From: Desulfamplus sp.
GTDB taxonomy: Bacteria; Desulfobacterota; Desulfobacteria; Desulfobacterales; Desulfobacteraceae
Assembly: GCA_015232935.1 (NCBI GenBank)
Contig: JADFYT010000110.1
Location: 1 to 7,246, forward strand
DNA length: 7,246 bases
Direction of reading: 5' to 3'
Position 1 is the first letter of the stretch. The number at the start of each line of letters is the position of its first letter. Below the pieces are notes generated by a model that was given only the letters and a program-made list of their open reading frames with translations, was not told where the DNA came from and made no database searches. This document shows positions 5,236-7,246 of this stretch, one piece after another. The position numbers and the translations under genes are program-made.

Positions 5236-7189
5236 TGGCAGTTGTCCCTGCACCTTCCTTGCTTGCAAGAGATATGGTTCCATTATGGTTTTTTATGATA
5301 TGTTCCGAGATTGACAATCCAACGCCTGTTCCGGAGCCTACCGGCTTTGTTGTAAAAAATGGCAAGAATGCCTTGCTCAATGCCTCTTCGGACATTCCCA
5401 CCCCATTGTCGGTTATAGAAACTGATATCATGCTCTTGTCTGGAACAAGCTCTGTCTTAACAGTTATTTTGCCATTGTCTGAAACAGCATCAATTGCATT
5501 CTTCATGACATGAAGAATGCATTGGTTAATTTCATCCGGCTTGCACTCTATTGCTGGAATATCACCAAAGATCTTTTCAAAATTAATAAATTTATCCGAA
5601 GGTTTGATAATATCAAGAGCATCATCAAGACACTTGTTTATATCAATCTGGCCGACCCTTTCCATATCAACTCTTGAGAAACTTCTCAGGCTGTTCACTA
5701 TTTTTATTATTTTTTGAATATTTCTGTCAATTCTGTCCGCCCTGCTCTCTTGCATCTTGTTTATCTGGCTGAAATTGATCTTCTCAAGATATGCCTGATA
5801 CTCCTGTGGATTAAAGTCAGATTCAGGCTGCCTGCTCCAGAATTCAAGAGCTTCACTCAGTTTGTTCAGATCTTTTTTCAGTGCACTTACTCCGCTTTTA
5901 ATAACGCCCAGCGGAGTATTTATTTCATGGGAAACGCCTGCCGACAAAGTTCCTATTCCCGCAATTCTGTCCATCATCAAAAGTTGCAGATCCTTTTGCC
6001 GCAACTTTTCTGTTTTATCCTGTATCTCATGCATCTGCTCTGTTAATAAAATATTATTACGTTCAGCCTCCTCCCGTGCTTTTTGAATTTCCAGGGCTGC
6101 TAAGATCTGAACCGTCCTGTCTTCAATACAGACATCAACAGCAACAAGATTACTTTGATAGTCAAAACAGGGGTAGTAATAAAAAAAATATTTTCGCTCT
6201 CCTGATTCAGGATGGATAAAATCTGTATTTGAGGGCAAATTTTTTGAGACAGTTTCAAACTCGGAAGGTCTTGCAAAGAGTTCCGGAAAAAATTTGTCCC
6301 ACCTCTCTTGTGCCTCTATGCTGTTTGAAAAGAGGTGCGTTCCAAAACAGATGTCGTTCAACTCGGAAAGTCCGAGATATTGCATTCCTATCAAAGATAT
6401 TTCACTGGTAATTTTACCCTGTGGATTTACTTTCACAAGCCCCTGGGTAGTATGGCGAAGCAGCTCACTGAAACGGCTGGCCATATCGTCAAGCCTGTAG
6501 ATCATATCTTTATGGAGCATTTTCCATATATTGGGCAGCAAATCCACGATATTCATGAATTGTACGCGGGGGATTTTCAAAAGTTGACACATGGATGCTG
6601 TTCTTACAGTCGCATTTGCAAAAGGCTCGTTTCTTAAACAGGACATTTCGCCTACAGAGCTCCCGCAGCCTCTTCTAACCACAAACTCGCCATCCACAAG
6701 TATATCTACTTCTCCGTTTTTAATGAAAAAGACATCATCGACAGCCATGGACTGTATAATAATATCTGTATCAGGTTTGATTTCGATCTCATCTATATAT
6801 AAAGCCATATTGAGCAAATCATAGGAGGAGCAATCTCTGAAAAGAGGATGTGTTTTAAGAAATACAGCTCTCTCCTCAAGGATTGAAAGATCATCAGGGT
6901 CAGTTATCCCGCTGATACGGATCAGACTCTTGAAATGCTCTTCAAAACGGTCTATTATCCGGACAAAAGCATCTCTATACTCATCTGCATCTTCTACAAA
7001 TGTGGTTCTCATATAAGCAAACATATCATCTAATACAACATGGCTCTTTTTGGCCTCACTGCTTAGTTTTAAACTGTTTCTGATGGAAAAAATCATTTTT
7101 TTAAGTTTGTTGATATTGTTTTTTTTGCCTCTGTCACGGAGAGATCTGGCTGATTTTGTGAAATATGTGTGCGATTTTAGAAATGCCAT
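5207..7189 (-). CDS. Soluble sensor histidine kinase with CNB-like and PAS-like domains
   Basis: 660 residues from the ATG at 7189. Residues 1-105 are basic then helical, with no membrane segment. Residues about 108-235 match the cyclic-nucleotide-binding (CAP/PKA-R) fold: LKTHPLFRDCS, VFFIKNGEVDILVDG, and SSVGEMSCLRNEPFANATVR. The phosphate-cassette Glu (E181) is present, but the usual Arg before the ATV motif is replaced by F/A-N. Residues about 247-365 look PAS-like, followed by a coiled coil to about 405. The DHp domain has GVSHEINTPLG with phospho-acceptor H421. The HATPase has the N-box VMKNAIDAV (N564), G1 DNGVGM (594-599), FLPFFTTK, G2 GSGTGVGLS and G3 GAGTT, so it appears catalytically complete. 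No receiver domain or response regulator is in the window. The likely start is ATG, preceded by AAAGGA only 3 nt away, an unusually short spacing. The frame remains open to the right edge without another ATG, GTG or TTG, so an N-terminal extension beyond the window is possible. The last bases overlap the convergent gene. Confidence 0.92.
   Translation of the reverse strand: MAFLKSHTYFTKSARSLRDRGKKNNINKLKKMIFSIRNSLKLSSEAKKSHVVLDDMFAYMRTTFVEDADEYRDAFVRIIDRFEEHFKSLIRISGITDPDDLSILEERAVFLKTHPLFRDCSSYDLLNMALYIDEIEIKPDTDIIIQSMAVDDVFFIKNGEVDILVDGEFVVRRGCGSSVGEMSCLRNEPFANATVRTASMCQLLKIPRVQFMNIVDLLPNIWKMLHKDMIYRLDDMASRFSELLRHTTQGLVKVNPQGKITSEISLIGMQYLGLSELNDICFGTHLFSNSIEAQERWDKFFPELFARPSEFETVSKNLPSNTDFIHPESGERKYFFYYYPCFDYQSNLVAVDVCIEDRTVQILAALEIQKAREEAERNNILLTEQMHEIQDKTEKLRQKDLQLLMMDRIAGIGTLSAGVSHEINTPLGVIKSGVSALKKDLNKLSEALEFWSRQPESDFNPQEYQAYLEKINFSQINKMQESRADRIDRNIQKIIKIVNSLRSFSRVDMERVGQIDINKCLDDALDIIKPSDKFINFEKIFGDIPAIECKPDEINQCILHVMKNAIDAVSDNGKITVKTELVPDKSMISVSITDNGVGMSEEALSKAFLPFFTTKPVGSGTGVGLSISEHIIKNHNGTISLASKEGAGTTAIIELPVTIS
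5495..5521. repeat. Perfect 12-bp inverted repeat with 3-nt loop in the kinase gene
   Basis: TGCATTCTTCAT (5495-5506), GAC, then ATGAAGAATGCA (5510-5521) is an exact inverted repeat. It lies in the codons of the HATPase N-box (C-I-L-H-V-M-K-N-A). It would make a strong hairpin on either strand. It has no T-tract and sits in mid-gene, so it is not a terminator. Confidence 0.85.
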
Positions 7190-7246
7190 CTGTCCTTTGA
7201 GCCAGGCTATATTTTTAATAGGCCCTGAAAATGCTTCTGTTTCCTT

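Overview
The window holds three protein genes packed tightly, with almost no intergenic DNA and no RNA genes, insertion sequences or CRISPR arrays. Codon use is moderately AT-rich, translation signals are of the AGGAG type, and the proteins are large multidomain signalling proteins. This suggests a Gram-negative bacterium with an elaborate signalling repertoire. A Desulfobacterota-like or similar host is my guess from protein style only.

Layout: (1) Positions 1-4113, plus strand, hold the 3' part of a very long gene that is already open at the left edge. It encodes a class III nucleotidyl cyclase homology domain, then a STAND/AAA-type NTPase, then a very regular TPR superhelix. The cyclase domain resembles the C2 half of soluble adenylyl cyclase (ADCY10-like): both metal-binding Asp positions are replaced, while the Asn and Arg of the VNLAAR motif are kept. 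A catalytic C1 half is therefore expected just upstream of the window. (2) Positions 4142-5212, plus strand, lie 28 nt downstream and are probably co-transcribed. They encode an unrecognised 356-aa acidic protein that carries nine 18-bp repeats in an apparent loop between predicted beta strands. (3) Positions 5207-7189, minus strand, converge on gene 2 with a 6-bp overlap. They encode a soluble histidine kinase with a cyclic-nucleotide-binding-like (CNB) domain, a PAS-like domain, DHp and HATPase. Its frame stays open to the right edge, so its N-terminus may be incomplete.

Functional reading (inference): a cyclase-like NTPase/TPR protein beside a kinase with a CNB-like module looks like a cyclic-nucleotide or NTP-sensing relay. 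The CNB lacks the usual phosphate-binding Arg and the visible cyclase half lacks metal ligands, so each needs testing as a true enzyme or receptor.

The most unusual property of the DNA is repeated short tandem duplication. There are in-frame arrays of 33, 12 and 18 bp inside loops of genes 1 and 2. There is also a frame-shifting 23-bp duplication exactly at the convergent stop codons, which produces the kinase's own stop codon. A terminator-like stem-loop lies inside the end of gene 2, placed to serve the kinase gene, and a perfect 12-bp inverted repeat lies in the kinase N-box.
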